Numbered from the stretch's first letter, positions 19,908-30,680 are shown. The stretch is 64,000 nt of DNA from Alopecurus myosuroides (GCA_028641055.1 CM054062.1:26904808-26968807), one strand, 5' to 3'. The notes: generated by a model from the sequence alone, not told the origin. Numbers and translations: made by a program.

Positions 19908-22900
19908 TCAGGTAGAGGCAGCAGTGTTCTCGGCGTTGGCTTTGGCAGCTTCAGCATCAGCGTTAGCCTTGGCAGCATCAGCTTCCGAGCTGGCGATGTC
20001 GGTCTTCGCAGCTTCAGCTTCTGGATTGGTGGCAGCCTGATCAGAGGTGGCCGTGGCCACCGAGATGACATCCGTTGCCGAGGTGGAGGCAGTAGCTTGG
20101 GTGCGGAGAAGCGCCGTGTCGTCGAGGGAAGCACCTGATGAAGTGCCGAATTCGAGTGCCGCGGTGTCGATAACCATCTTCTCGCTCTCGGCCTCATCTT
20201 CGCTATCCGCCACGACCGCGGCCTTCCCCTTCCCAGTCTTGTTGCTCTCACTGTTGAAGCAGCTCAGGCCTTCGGACTCGGTAGCATCCTCGTCTTCATC
20301 CTCGTCGTCATCTTCGCCCTCCATGTCCGTGTCGGGCTCAGTGACGCCGTCGATGAAGCGCGCGGTGTCCGCGTACTGGGCAATCTCGTACGCAACTGCC
20401 TGGCGGCGAGCCACGCACGTGGAATTCTTCTACCACTTGGAGTCCTCGCGCATCTCGCGGATGACGTCCAAGTTCAGGTTCTCGTACCAGCTGCATATGA
20501 ACAGCAGCAGCATGTCAGCGCCGGCCCGAGCTCCAGACGCCCGCCATTTCTTCAGCTCGGCCTTCACGCCGTTCAGCTTCTCGGCAAGTCCGCAGATAGT
20601 TGCTGGCGTGGAGTCTCGAGGCCAGAACAGGTCATGGAGCTTGAAGGCGGTACGCACCAGATCGGTTCCCACACCCCTTAGACGCTGGAGCTGCCCCTGC
20701 ATGTCTGTGAGGCTGTCTTCGATCGAGGCTTTAGTGTCATTGGGCTGGCCCTTCTCGATGCGAGACGCTTGGGCCTTTTCCAGAGCAGGTTTGCAGGCTA
20801 AGCAGAGGTCCGGGAAGATTTCTGAAAGAGCTATCAAAAAGATTAGAAACAGAAACGGAGCAGAGAAGCGAATCAGGCAGCAAAGAAGCAAAAGGAGATA
20901 CCGAAGTGCAGAAGAGCGAGTACTTACTGTTAAGCTCGCAGAGTAGCGACTGCAGCCTTTTCTCCCAAGACTCTTCGTCAGCAACATGCCTTTCTTCCAC
21001 CCTCCGGAACTGGGCCAGCTGGAGCATGAGATCAGAGTTGCGCTCCCTCAGCGTGCTGCACTCCAGCTCGAGAGCCCGCTTCTCGGCCTTGGCAGTTGCT
21101 TTAAACTTTTTCTTCTCGGCCACTATTTTGTTCTTCTCGGCAGCTAGATCAACGGCTTTTTGGAGAGCGGCTCGCAGTTGGAGTTTAAGAGGTTCCAACT
21201 CGGTGGTGTATTCCTTCTTTAGCTCCACAGCTTGGCTAGCCAACTGCTGCTGCACCTCGGCGGGTTTGAGGCAGTCGAGATGCTCCTCGACAAACTTCTT
21301 ATGGTCTTCTGTGAAGAGCAAAACACGATCAGCAGAGTAGCAAGGATGGGAGGAAGGAAAACAAGCCGAGGAAAACACCAAATCACCTTCCAGCCTTTTG
21401 ATCGTCGTTTGACCGTTCTCAATAAAAGCGCGGCAGTTCGCATGCTCCTCTGCCATGGTCTTAAACTTGCCTGCAGAAAGGAATCGATTACAGCAGAAAG
21501 CAGAAGCGGGCGTAAACACAAAACGCAGGAACCGCGTAGCTAAAAGCTTACTTTCGATCTCGGAGATCTGGAGGGTGTGATCCATGACCTCCTTCTCCGT
21601 CGCCTCATCAGTCTTGCGCTCCATTTCGAGGGCCTCAAGGCGCCTTCTAGCGATGCTGTGGTTCCAAAGCAATCGCCGGAACAAGTTTGTTCTCTTCAAA
21701 AGGCTATTCTGAGAAACAGAGAGAAAACGAATCAAACATAGATCGTGAAGATTCAACCCGAGAAGACGGCAACTCGGTTGAGTATCCGTCTACTCGGCCA
21801 GAATCTCGGGGACTGGGTAATGGATAAGAAGAAGGAGAAGAATAGAAGAGAAGAAAAGTGCAACTCGAATTGGGTGAGCGAAAACTTACTGCAAAAGCTT
21901 GTTCGATGTCTTCTGTGGCCTTGCGGTGGACGAACAACTTGGCGGCGAGCGTGCTGGTCTTGGACGAGATGGTCATGGGGTTGTAACCCATGTCCGCCTT
22001 GTTCCAGTCAATGCGCATGTGATCCAAATCGCCCAAAGCCAAGTCGTGCCAATTTTTGTTGCCAAGGACCTCGATGTCCCATTCAGCATCAATAAAGCCC
22101 ACCCGGTCGATCACCTGCTCAAGGCCCGTGGACGTTACCTCGGCTTCCTGGACCTCGCGCGAGAAGATCGAGAGGGACCTGTCCTTGTTCCTGGCTGGAG
22201 CCTTGGAGTCCACTGCCGCGGCCTGTTTGCCTCTCCTGATAGCAAGTTTCTTCTCGGCGGGGGTTAGCGGAATGCTGTGCTGCTGGATCATTTTCACCAT
22301 GTAAGGTGGGAAGCTAGGTGGATCAGGCACGCTGGATCCTGCGGCGGCGTCAGTAGCCGCGTCGGAGCCGCCGATGGTGAGCTGCCCGGCCTTGGCAGCA
22401 GGCTTCGTAGTTGGTTTGGGCGGCGACATCGCGGCAGCATCCTGCGCACCGCCACGCGAGGGATTCCTGCGGACGGCGGCATCTGGCTGGCCGACTTGCT
22501 TCTCGGCGGTCTTCTTCTCGGCGGCCTTTTTCTCAGCAGCTTCCTTCTTGATATTGGCATCGGAAGCAGTTTTCTTGGCAACTTGCTTGGCCGGAGGGCT
22601 GGTCGCGGTTTTGGTCTTCTTCACCGGCGGGGAGTTTGGTGCGGTGGAGGAGGTGCCCTGCTGGGTAGGCGGCGCCAAGGGCGTGCTACCCGGCGCGGCG
22701 TTCGGCTGCGCACAGCTCGGAGGGTCCTGCTCCATCTCATCAACGGTCTCAACCCGCTGCTCGGCAGCGGGGTCTTGCTGTGTGGTGTCTTGTCCTTCTA
22801 CCAGCGGCTGGACCGCGGGGTCGTCTTGTTCAGCAGCCCTTGTTGCCGGCTGCTCTTGGTCTTCTTCCTGCCGCTCAAGGGCGGTGTCGTCATGCTGCTC

Positions 22901-25029
22901 GGGGTTTTGTTCTAAGTTCTCCTCGGCCGTGGTGGCTGGAGGAGAAAGCGGCCTCTCATTGCGAGCAGCATCCTGCGCTTCTTGTTCTGCACGGGCCTGC
23001 TGCCCCTGCTCGGTATCATGGGCATCAGTGTCCATGTACAGGGCGTCGTCCGAGTCTTCTCCTTTCACGGGAGACGACGCACGCGCTTTGCCCCGTGCTG
23101 CGAGTTCATCCTCATCAGAGAGCTCGATGAGGTTGTCAACGTCGATGGCGGTCTGTTTCTTGGGTTTGGTGGATGCAACGGCAGCGTCAGCATCCAAGGG
23201 GGCGCTGAAGAAAGAAGAATGTTCAGAAAAGAGAGAAGTGCAGAGGAAATCGAGAAGCAACAGCGGAATAAAAGAATTGGAAAATAGCACCAACAGAGAT
23301 GAGCAGCCTAGGAGAAAATTGCTTACCCTTTACGGGAAGTGGGCAGTCGTCGCCCTTTCGCCACGGCTCCTTTGGTCTTCTTCACGGCCGTCTTCGTCTT
23401 CTTGGCGGGGGGCTCCTGAGCACCGCTACCCGTCCTTTTGCGAGTAACGGGAGCGGCAACTGCGAGCGGATCGACTTCAAAGGCGTCCTCGCCCTCGTCC
23501 TCGTCTTCGCCCTCCTCTTCAGCGTCGGCATCTTCTGTAGAATTGAGAAAGAGAAACCAGTTGAGAAACAGGAAGAGATTGGGTTGCGCTACTCGCAACC
23601 ATAAAGGTGAACTCAATCACCTTCGTCGTCGTCCTCGGACCAGTCGCGGACAGACGCGTCAACGTGGTGCTTATCCGTCTGGGCGGCATGAGGGATGTTG
23701 AGCTTGTCCGCGGTGTCGTAGGAGACCTCATCGTCCTCCTCTCGATCCTCTTCCCAGTTGTCCTCGAAGCGTTCCATGCTTTCCGCGAGCTGGCGAGCAA
23801 GGACCTGGAACATAGACAAGCACCACGAATCAGTCGAGCAGCATAACGACATCTTACTCAGCGAGGCGTGCAAACATAAAGCATATGAAGTCTACCGCTA
23901 AGTATGCTACTCGACAGGGCGTGCAAACACAAAGCACATTAAGCCTAGAGGATACTGCTAAGTGTGCTACTCGGCAGGGCGTGTAAACACATAGCACATT
24001 AAGCCTAAGTAACTCTGCTAAGTGCCCTACTCGGCGCGGAATACAGATACTAGGCACAGCAAGTTAAGAAGGATATCTACTCGGAATCTGTATACAGGAA
24101 ACGGGATGAGAAGTACTAACCCGCTTGATTGGTTTTGTGCGGCTGAACGGCACGAAGCCGCACTGCCAGTTGTCCCTGAGGCCAGTGCTCATGATGGAGC
24201 GCGCCCAAGTGGCAACGTCCGCGTTGCTGAGCTCGAACGTTGTTGTCCGAGTGCAGTCGCGGGGGCCTCCCATGTAGCACATGAGATGGGCGCGGCGCTG
24301 GAGCGGCAGCACTCGCCTGGAGATCCAGCAGGCGATCGGGTCGTCGCTCTTGATCCCTCTCGAGATCAGCTTGGCGAGGCGCTCGTCCATCTGCTTCAGG
24401 TCGTTGTCGAGGGACGGCTTGGTCCGCCAGTTCTGCCCGGTGGGAGCTGTGTTGGTCCAGCCGGGTAGATTAAGCCGGTCCTCCACTTTGGCTCCCTTCT
24501 TGGCGGGGATATTCTTCACGTAGAGGAAGGTCCTCTGCCACTTGCGGACAGAGTCCAACCCCTTGATGCGCGGGTGATTGGTTCCCCCGCGCTGCACCAT
24601 CATGGCGCTGCCAGTCTCCGTCATCCCGCGGCTGGTCTCCGCGCCATCCTTCTTGCCCTTGCTTTGCTTCCGGAAGAAGAAGTACCGGGACCAAGTTGCC
24701 GAAGTGGGGCGAACGCCCAGGAATGCCTCGCATACCACGGCGTGGTATGAGAGCATGACGACGGCGTTCGGCGGGAGGTGGTGTGGCTGGAGGCCATAGT
24801 GGTCGAGGAACGACCGGAGGAAATTCGAGACCAGGAGCCCGAATCCTCGCGCGAAGTGCGCGAGGAAGACGACGTGCTCGCCCTCCTGCGGAGTGGGGAC
24901 GAGCTCGCCGTCAGGTTGCCGACAGCGAACACCGGGAGGAACTCTCCGGGTGTTCACGAGCCACTGGCAGTCCTCGGCAGTGACCTCAGATCCAGCCCAG
25001 CCGGCGCGGGCGTCGTCGTCACGAGCCAT
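19908..25029 (-). pseudogene. Antisense accessory gene of the Tat element (aORF)
   Basis: Eight exons can be placed with GT/AG borders that keep phase: 25029-24121, 23804-23621, 23534-23327, 23204-21890, 21708-21552, 21470-21387, 21308-20928 and 20821-19908. Exon 1 matches the 'putative gypsy type transposon' domain (Pfam Transposase_28), with HVVFLAHFARGFGLLVSNFL and HHLPPNAVVMLSYHAVVCEA. Later exons encode acidic and Lys-rich segments (PVKKTKT, PAKKTKTAVKKTKG) and a long Glu/Lys coiled coil (about 21300-20950). The last exon has FKLHDLFWPRD. A TAG at 20432-20430 interrupts the last exon; the frame resumes in phase for another 170 codons. The function of the family is not established; coiled coil and charge suggest a DNA or protein scaffold role. 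Confidence 0.82.
23866..24063. repeat. Tandem repeats of about 60 bp in intron 1 of the antisense gene
   Basis: About three copies of a unit such as CTACTCGGCAGGGCGTG...AAAGCACATTAAGCCTA...CTGCTAAGTGTG lie wholly inside the intron (24120-23805). They reuse the CTACTCGG word found in the LTR. Confidence 0.8.
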
Positions 25030-25708
25030 CGCGGTGGAGGAGAGATTGGCTAAAAGATTGAAGGAATTTGGGTGGAGAAGCTCGCAGCGGCGCGGTGAGA
25101 TGCGCGGCGGCGAGATGCTCTGCGGCGGCGGAGAAACGAGGAGACAAGGGGAAAGTGGGAGCGGAAGAAGAAGAAGGAGTTGCCGAGGGGGTATATATAC
25201 CGCTCCTCGGGTTGCCGTTACGAATTGAGGTAGTGGGATCGATCGTGGCAGAAACCGTGCGGCGTGGGATCTGTGGGCCGGTTAGAAACGCACATAGCGC
25301 GGAACGCGCGCGTAACGGCCGCATTAGATCCCACGACGAGATCGTGGGCAATTACTGCGCTTGATGGGACACGGCAGGCTAGTGGGCACAGGCCGTGAAA
25401 ACTGGGCGCGTGGCCTGTCAGTTCCCGGGCACCGAGGCGTCGGGGTCGTGTCCGCGTGACACGTGCCCAGGTGCAGCGTGGAAAGCCGGATTGTGCTCTG
25501 CCACGCAGAGATTTCGATTCAAGATTTCACCAAGTCCTTTTACTCGGCCACAGAGAAGAGAAGTGGTTCTATTCGGAAGGAGCTTAAGACAAAATCAAGA
25601 GCTACTTGGAGGCTTTGCTCGGTATCCCAAGATTCAAGTGCAAGACTGTCAAGGTTGGTTTTTAAGATGGCAGGGCCCAGTGAACAAGTTCGCAGGACTC
25701 TACCAGCT
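25030..25708. other. Spacer between the antisense gene and the 3' LTR
   Basis: It includes the presumed antisense promoter and 5' leader, then about 500 bp without recognised features. Plus-strand frames here have no motif. Confidence 0.5.
25191..25200 (-). promoter_or_regulatory. TATA box for the antisense gene
   Basis: The palindromic GTATATATAC lies about 165 bp upstream of the antisense ATG (25029) and outside the LTR. It is a likely core promoter separate from the LTR promoter. Being palindromic, it does not show direction by itself. Confidence 0.55.
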
Positions 25709-25719
25709 TCGGGGACTGC
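25708..25719 (+). other. Polypurine-like tract before the 3' LTR
   Basis: CTTCGGGGACTGC ends at the TG of the 3' LTR. It is only weakly polypurine, but its position is that of the plus-strand primer and its core recurs in the octapeptide repeat. Confidence 0.5.
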
Positions 25720-26603
25720 TGTCGGGGGGTTACCCCCGAGTAGGGTAAAGGCAAGTGCTAAAGGCAAGATCAGAAGGGATGTTTGGCCGAGTAGCTGGCT
25801 ACCCGGTACTCGCTACCCGGTCGACTGCTACCCGGTCCTACACATAGATAGCCAGAAGGGCAAATCAAGGAAGTTGCGTTCCTCCGAGTAGAAGAGTTGC
25901 CCCGAGTAGAAATGGCGGGAATCTACTCGGGACAGAAGTCAAAGGAGCCGTTCTGACACAGGATCCCGTGTATCCCGGGTCCGTACTTGGCACTATTCAT
26001 GGCACTGTTCATCTGAGGACGGCGTGCCTGACAGCGACAGTGTGTCAGCAGGGCGTCGCAGAATAGGGGGGACCTACTCTGTGTTCGCCGCAGTGATAAC
26101 AGATCGGTTACTTGGTTTTGCCCAACGACTTTCCGCACCAGGACAAACCTAGAAGCCAAAGCTGTCAGCGGGAACTCGGAAGAAGGACGGTGTGCACACA
26201 ATGTCGACATCTGTTTGTATTTGGCTGTATCCGGCCGGGCACCGAGTATATAAGGTGCCCTGCCCCCTCCTGCGCGAGGGATCCTGCGGACGCTGACCTA
26301 GATCACACACTGGGCTCAGATTCTTGACCTAGTTCATCACGTAGAGAGAAGAGTGGCTACTCGGTAGCAAGAACAATTGTACTGTGGCTACTCGGTGAGA
26401 CACCAATATACAGAGAGAAAGGCAGGAGTAGGGGTTTTACCTCCTCACGAGGGCCTGAACCTGGGTAGATCGTGTTGTTTGCAGTTCTTGTTTCATACTT
26501 CACGCGGCTACTCGTCGCGTGATCCCTCCCCGAACGCCTCCAGCGTCCATCGTCCCCACAACTTTAGCCATCCTATGGCATCTGCCGTGACACCACCACG
26601 ACA
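25720..26603 (+). repeat. 3' LTR of the Tat element
   Basis: 884 bp, TGTCGGGG to CACGACA, followed by the GAAGA duplication. It differs from the 5' LTR by about ten substitutions and one missing C (GGGCCT for GGGCCCT). Confidence 0.92.
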
Positions 26604-26604
26604 G

Positions 26605-27846
26605 AAGAGGTGGGTTCTACCTTTTTGTTTTGTGTTCCTATGGCCTATCCTAGCACAACCAAGCAAATAGTTCCACATTGCTACCCCCTTTCGACGCAGT
26701 TACCGCGTGTTTCCGTATAAGTCCGGTATTTCTCCAACGGGTCTAGGGTTTCACCGGGAGGGGGGCTACAGAGCGTATGGATCACAACACAAGCTAGGGG
26801 GTGCCATACCATGTTAGTATAGGTGTGTTGTGTGCTTTGGATGTCAAATATTTCTCTCCGGGGTGTGACCCGCTTCACCGGCATCCACTTCTCTCTCGTG
26901 AGCGCTTATAGGGTGAAACTCCTGTATCGGACCAAACATCGTGAATCTTCCGAAGAGGTGGGTTCTACCTTTTTGTTTTGTGTTCCTATGGGCTATCCTA
27001 GCAGAACCAAGCAAATAGTTCCACATTGCTACCCCCTTTCGATGCAGTTACCGCGTGTTTCCGTATAATTCCGGTATTTCTCCAACGGGTCTAGGGTTTC
27101 ACCGGGAGGGGAGCTACGGAGCGTATGGATCCCAACACAAACTAGGGGGTGACATACCATGTTAGTATAGGTGTGTTGTGTGCTTTGGATGTCAAAGATT
27201 TCTCTCCGGGGTGTGACCCGTTTCACCGGCATCCACTTCTCTCTCGTGAGCGCTTATAGGGTGAAACTCATGTATCGGACCAAACATCGTGAATCTTCCG
27301 AAGAGGTGGGTTCTACCTTTTTGTTTTGTGTTCCTATGGGCTATCCTAGCACAACCAAGCAAATAGTTCCACATTGCTACCCCCTTTCAACGCAGTTACC
27401 GCGTGTTTCCGTATAAGTCGGGTATTTCTCCAGCGGGTCTAGGGTTTCACCGGGAGGGGGGCTACGGAGCGTCTGGATCCCAACACAAGCTAGGGGTGCC
27501 ATACCATGTTAGTATAGGTGTGTTGTGTGCTTCGGATGTCAAAGATTTCTCCCCGGGGTGTGACCTGCTTCACCGGCATCCACTTCTCTCTCGTGAGCGC
27601 TTATAGGGATGAAACTCCTGTATCGGACCAAACATCGTGAATCTTCCGAAGAGGTGGGTCTACCTTTTTGTTTTGTGTTCCTATGGGCTATCCTAGCACA
27701 ACCAAGCAAATAGTTCCACATTGCTACCCCCTTTCGACACAATTACCGCGTGTTTCCGTATAAGTCAGGTATTTCTCCAACGGGTCTAGGGTTTCACCAG
27801 GAGGGGGCATACGGAGCGTCTGGATCCCAACACAAGCTAGGGGGTC
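26605..27846 (+). repeat. 348-bp tandem array, right part
   Basis: Units 26605-26952, 26953-27300 and 27301-27648 are each 348 bp, with a last partial unit to 27846. With the left part, the array before the retrotransposon insertion was about 5.6 units (about 1.95 kb). Units differ by a few percent. Confidence 0.9.
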
Positions 27847-28671
27847 ACCGCACTGTACCAACTATCTCTAAAAATGTCTAGAAATGACATGGCCGAGTAG
27901 TGCAGATAGCACATGTCTACATTATTGTACATGCCCTAAAAACAGAGGGAACCAGATCCTCTTATTTTGCCCACCTTACGTTTTCTGACTTTCTTCCATG
28001 ACAGGTGGGTCCGGTGTGTGATGGGCTCCATTTGTCAGTGACCTAAAGTCAGAGGATCGCGTTCCCGCATAGAGAAGCGCTCGTCTCAGCGTCTGCAGGC
28101 CGTTGCCTCCGTAGTTTGCATGCATGGACTCGATCTGCACCGTTCCTTACGATCAAACAATCGAAAATGACGCGGTGCATGGACTGGGTGTTTTATCTCA
28201 ATGTAACTGCATGCAACAACGGACACTGTCTAGTGGGGCCCCGTTCACCAGCCCGTGCATGCACGCCTCGTTTTTTCAGAGTAAACAACGTGGCAGAAGA
28301 AGAAAAGAGTAAACGTCGCGTCGCATTTGCAGCCCTGCACGCCTCGTTTCAGAAACACGAGTCGCGTCGCATTTGTAGCGACGCAACCCTCCACGCCTCG
28401 TTTTCAGAAGATACGCATCAATGCATATGCAGCGAGGCAGGATTTGGCGTAAGACTTTGGATTTCTTCTCTTCACCTCTTTAATACACGCATGCAACGTC
28501 GAATCACTTTGACTGTCTAAGCGCACGCTCGTATCACTAGCTGTCCTACGCCTACACCTGTTCTACACCGCTTTGACCATGCATCGACTGTTCTACACTG
28601 CATCCTGCGTTTTCACACAGTTTGCTTCATCTACCCCAATTAATTCACGTCTCATCGTGTCTTTAAATAGC
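27847..28671 (+). other. Upstream region of the acidic reading frame, with decayed repeats
   Basis: There is no gene. Three decayed copies of a GCACGCCTCGTTTTCAGA...CGTCGCATTTG(C/T)AGC block lie at about 28262-28445. A TATA-like TTTAAATAG sits at about 28662-28670, shortly before the reading frame. Confidence 0.5.
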
Positions 28672-28732
28672 ATGTTTCACTCGTCCTCCATCTTCTCATC
28701 CCTCTCCAGCCCCATTGCCTTCTCTCTCTTCA

Positions 28733-29101
28733 AGCCCCGAGTCTGTCTCCGACGAGGACAACCACCCCAAGGCTCGGCCTTGGTACGAGCCCGACTGGAC
28801 GCCGGAGGAGACGGGCCTCGTGCCCGTCGAATCTCCCGAACGGGAGTGATCGCCGTCGTCCGACCCCGACAGCGTCGAGCGCGCCGAGAACCTCTCCCCC
28901 AAGACGAAGAACCGTCTCCTCAAGAAAGAGGAGCGGCTGGAGAAGAAGGAGCTCGAGAAGGAGGAGAAGAAGGAGGAGAAGGCTCTCCGGGCCCGCATCA
29001 AGAGGGCCCGTGAGAACGACGAGGAGAGGACGCGGGAGGAGAACCGTCACGCTCGGATCAAGGATGAGATCGAGACCAGGGCGGCGGAGTGGAAGAAGTA
29101 G
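28733..29101 (+). pseudogene. Acidic coiled-coil MULE passenger frame, broken
   Basis: The frame reads SPESVSDEDNHPKARPWYEP, then DWTPEETGLVP and, after a TGA at 28847-28849, a Lys/Glu heptad-like stretch (LLKKEERLEKKELEKEEKK) ending with TAG at 29099-29101. GC-rich third positions and a clean downstream stop suggest real coding history. No ATG is in phase upstream: the ATG at 28672 is in another frame, so the N-terminus is also shifted. I do not recognise the family. It lies between the tandem array and the GRF gene, inside the MULE, and points toward that gene. It may be a captured host gene or a MULE accessory protein. Confidence 0.5.
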
Positions 29102-29238
29102 GCCAACCCCCGGACGGCGGGAAAGGCGCCCACATGCATTCCGTGGGCGGTTAGGGTTTAGGGCTAGGGCCTCTTTCTTTTTGTTTAATAGATGTAATGT
29201 CCGACGGGCCCCACTAAATATATGTAAAGTCGGGCCAA

Positions 29239-29662
29239 TGATTATATATATATATATATATGTCCACTGTTTAATTATGTTTGTCAATGAAGTTATGTTT
29301 AATTCTATTTCCCCAAATGAACTTAATGTTTAAATTATATTTGTCCGAATGTTAGTTCGAATGTTTAAATTATATTTGTCCAAATGTTTAAATTATATTT
29401 GTCCAAAATTTAAAATTTATTTTGTCAAAATGTTTAAATTATATTTGTCAAATGTTTAAATTATTTTTGTCCACTGTTTGTTCGTGCTAGTATACGTTGG
29501 GCCACATTTAACATTGGGACTGCCTTGATTTTAGATGGGACTGCCCTTTTATCCTGAACTGAACCTGAACACTGAATCTGAACTGAACTGAACTGAACAC
29601 TGAACCTGTACATACGAACACTGAAAACTGAACTGAACTGAAAACTGAACATACGAACTGAA
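29239..29662. repeat. Low-complexity repeats: TA run, 22-bp and CTGAA repeats
   Basis: A (TA)n run lies at about 29242-29261. About seven copies of TGTTTAAATTATATTTGTCCA lie at about 29328-29470. CTGAACTGAACACTGAAC repeats lie at about 29560-29650. They separate the two convergent passenger frames. Confidence 0.8.
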
Positions 29663-29745
29663 ACAAACCAAATCAGGGCTGGATTCCTGACGCATTTATT
29701 CCAAGTCTTAGCCATACACAAATTGACCATGTCAAGCTAACTACA

Positions 29746-30303
29746 TTATTTTTGACTAATGATCTTCAAATACACAATTCCAAAAATAATTGCACATAAA
29801 TAAAAAAATGCAGCCAGCATATTGCGCTGCTTCTTTAGATCGACAAGCGTCTCCAGCTGTTTGGCCATCTTCTTCAACTCGTCCTTCTGCACCTCCATTG
29901 TGCACCGTAGCAGATCCCAATTGCTCCATCGCCGGTAGCAAATTGGGCACCTTTTTTTTGTCCTCCTTTTGAATCCTCTTTATGTAATCCTCAAGCCACT
30001 CGAAATGGTCACATGGAAGAAGATTCTGCAAATACGAAAATCCAAATCGGATGAAAACCCAAATCGGCTGAAAATTGAGGAAAAAAAAGACGAAATTGAC
30101 AGGGGGAACACAGATCTCACCTCCCCAAGCTGTTCTTTGCTCTCGCATTTCACATACACGCGCCCGCGGTTGCCGTTTTTGTCGCTCCCGGTGACCCGCC
30201 GCTGCAGGGGCGCCGTCCGTGGGCAGTCAGGGCATCTTCCCAGCGGAACTGGCCGGAAGCGCGGCTATTTAGAGTGGGATTCGGAAGCAGAGGTCGACGA
30301 CAT
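29746..30303 (-). pseudogene. GRF-type zinc finger protein with C-terminal membrane segment, decayed
   Basis: Exon 1 (30303-30121) has CPDC...TAPLQRRVTGSDKNGNRGRVYVKC, which fits the GRF zinc finger (Cys-X2-Cys, then N-GR-aromatic-X2-C). A GT/AG intron (30120-30026) leads to exon 2 with CDHFEWLEDYIKRIQKE, the usual continuation of the finger. Further on, in another frame, come a short coiled coil (MEVQKDELKKMAKQLETL) and a hydrophobic segment (FFYLCAIIFGIVYL), ending with TAA at 29746-29748. A TAG at codon 13 (30267-30265) and at least one frameshift in exon 2 disable it, unless translation starts downstream. Small GRF proteins with such tails are common in grass genomes. In other proteins the GRF finger binds single-stranded nucleic acid. 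The role here is unknown. Confidence 0.6.
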
Positions 30304-30404
30304 GCCGCCGGAGAAGAAGGGGACGCGCTACCGGAGAAGAAGCGGAGCTGGGCTGATTTTTCTGCTCACCGCCGCGAGCTCCGCCACTTTTAAACCGCCG
30401 GCCG

Positions 30405-30515
30405 CAAGCAGCGGTCAACAGCTGGGGCCCACAAACCGCGACAACGGTCAACAGCTGGGGCACACAAGCCGCGCCAACGCTCAACAGCTGGGCCCACAGG
30501 CCGCGCCAACGGTTC
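30405..30515. repeat. 33-bp tandem repeats near the right MULE end
   Basis: Three to four copies of a unit built on GGTCAACAGCTGGGGCCCAC...CGCGCCAAC lie just inside the right end. They overlap a plus-strand open frame (29969-30520) that has no other support and is not called. Confidence 0.8.
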
Positions 30516-30585
30516 TATGATGGGTCCCACAGGTCAGCATCCTAACGGGGGCAGAAAGTTACGGTGGGAGCAGCGAAACGAGTCC

Positions 30586-30680
30586 TTGCGCACAGACTAG
30601 GGGCAAAACTAAGGTCGATTCGGCGCTAGGGGCAAAACTGAGGTCGTGGTACCAACTGAGGGCACCATGTTAAATAACCC
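30586..30680 (-). repeat. MULE right terminal inverted repeat
   Basis: Read inward it starts GGGTTATTTAACATGGTGCC and matches the left repeat over 95 bp, best in the inner half. Confidence 0.9.

Larger units (their letters stand above)
11383..26603 (+). mobile_element. Tat-lineage Gypsy LTR retrotransposon with antisense gene
   Basis: The element is 15,221 bp, with LTRs of 885 and 884 bp and a perfect GAAGA duplication. The order is gag, protease, reverse transcriptase, RNase H, a second RNase H, then integrase without chromodomain, followed by a 5-kb region holding a spliced gene on the opposite strand. The second (archaeal-type) RNase H and an extra ORF between integrase and the 3' LTR are recognised marks of the Tat lineage of plant Gypsy elements. 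By hand count the LTRs differ at about 10 substitutions and one indel (about 1.1 percent). At 1.3e-8 per site per year this gives roughly 0.4 million years. Two stops and a frameshift disable the polyprotein. Confidence 0.92.
5428..30680 (+). mobile_element. Mutator-like element (MULE) with nested retrotransposon
   Basis: The element is 25,253 bp, bounded by 95-bp terminal inverted repeats and the 9-bp duplication TTTGGTGAG. Inside are a MuDR-type transposase remnant (plus strand), AT-rich sequence, a 348-bp tandem array, an acidic coiled-coil frame (plus) and a GRF zinc-finger gene (minus). Removing the Tat element at 11383-26603 and one copy of its 5-bp duplication leaves about 10.0 kb, a plausible size for an autonomous or gene-carrying MULE. 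The transposase has three frameshifts and a stop, so this copy can only be mobile in trans. Perfect target duplications show the ends belong to one insertion. Confidence 0.9.

Noticed and set aside
20047..23447. Plus-strand frames of up to 357 codons opposite the antisense gene
   Set aside because: Ser/Cys/Gly-rich mirror images of the Glu/Ala/Lys-rich antisense exons; they cross its introns and show no domain.
10898..27742. Repeated 60-81-codon frames (VLWMSKISLRGVTRF type) in the tandem array
   Set aside because: They recur only because the 348-bp unit recurs; no motif, and several units break them.
29969..30520. 183-codon plus-strand frame at the right MULE end
   Set aside because: It overlaps the better supported GRF gene on the other strand, and its C-terminus is a 33-bp repeat product.
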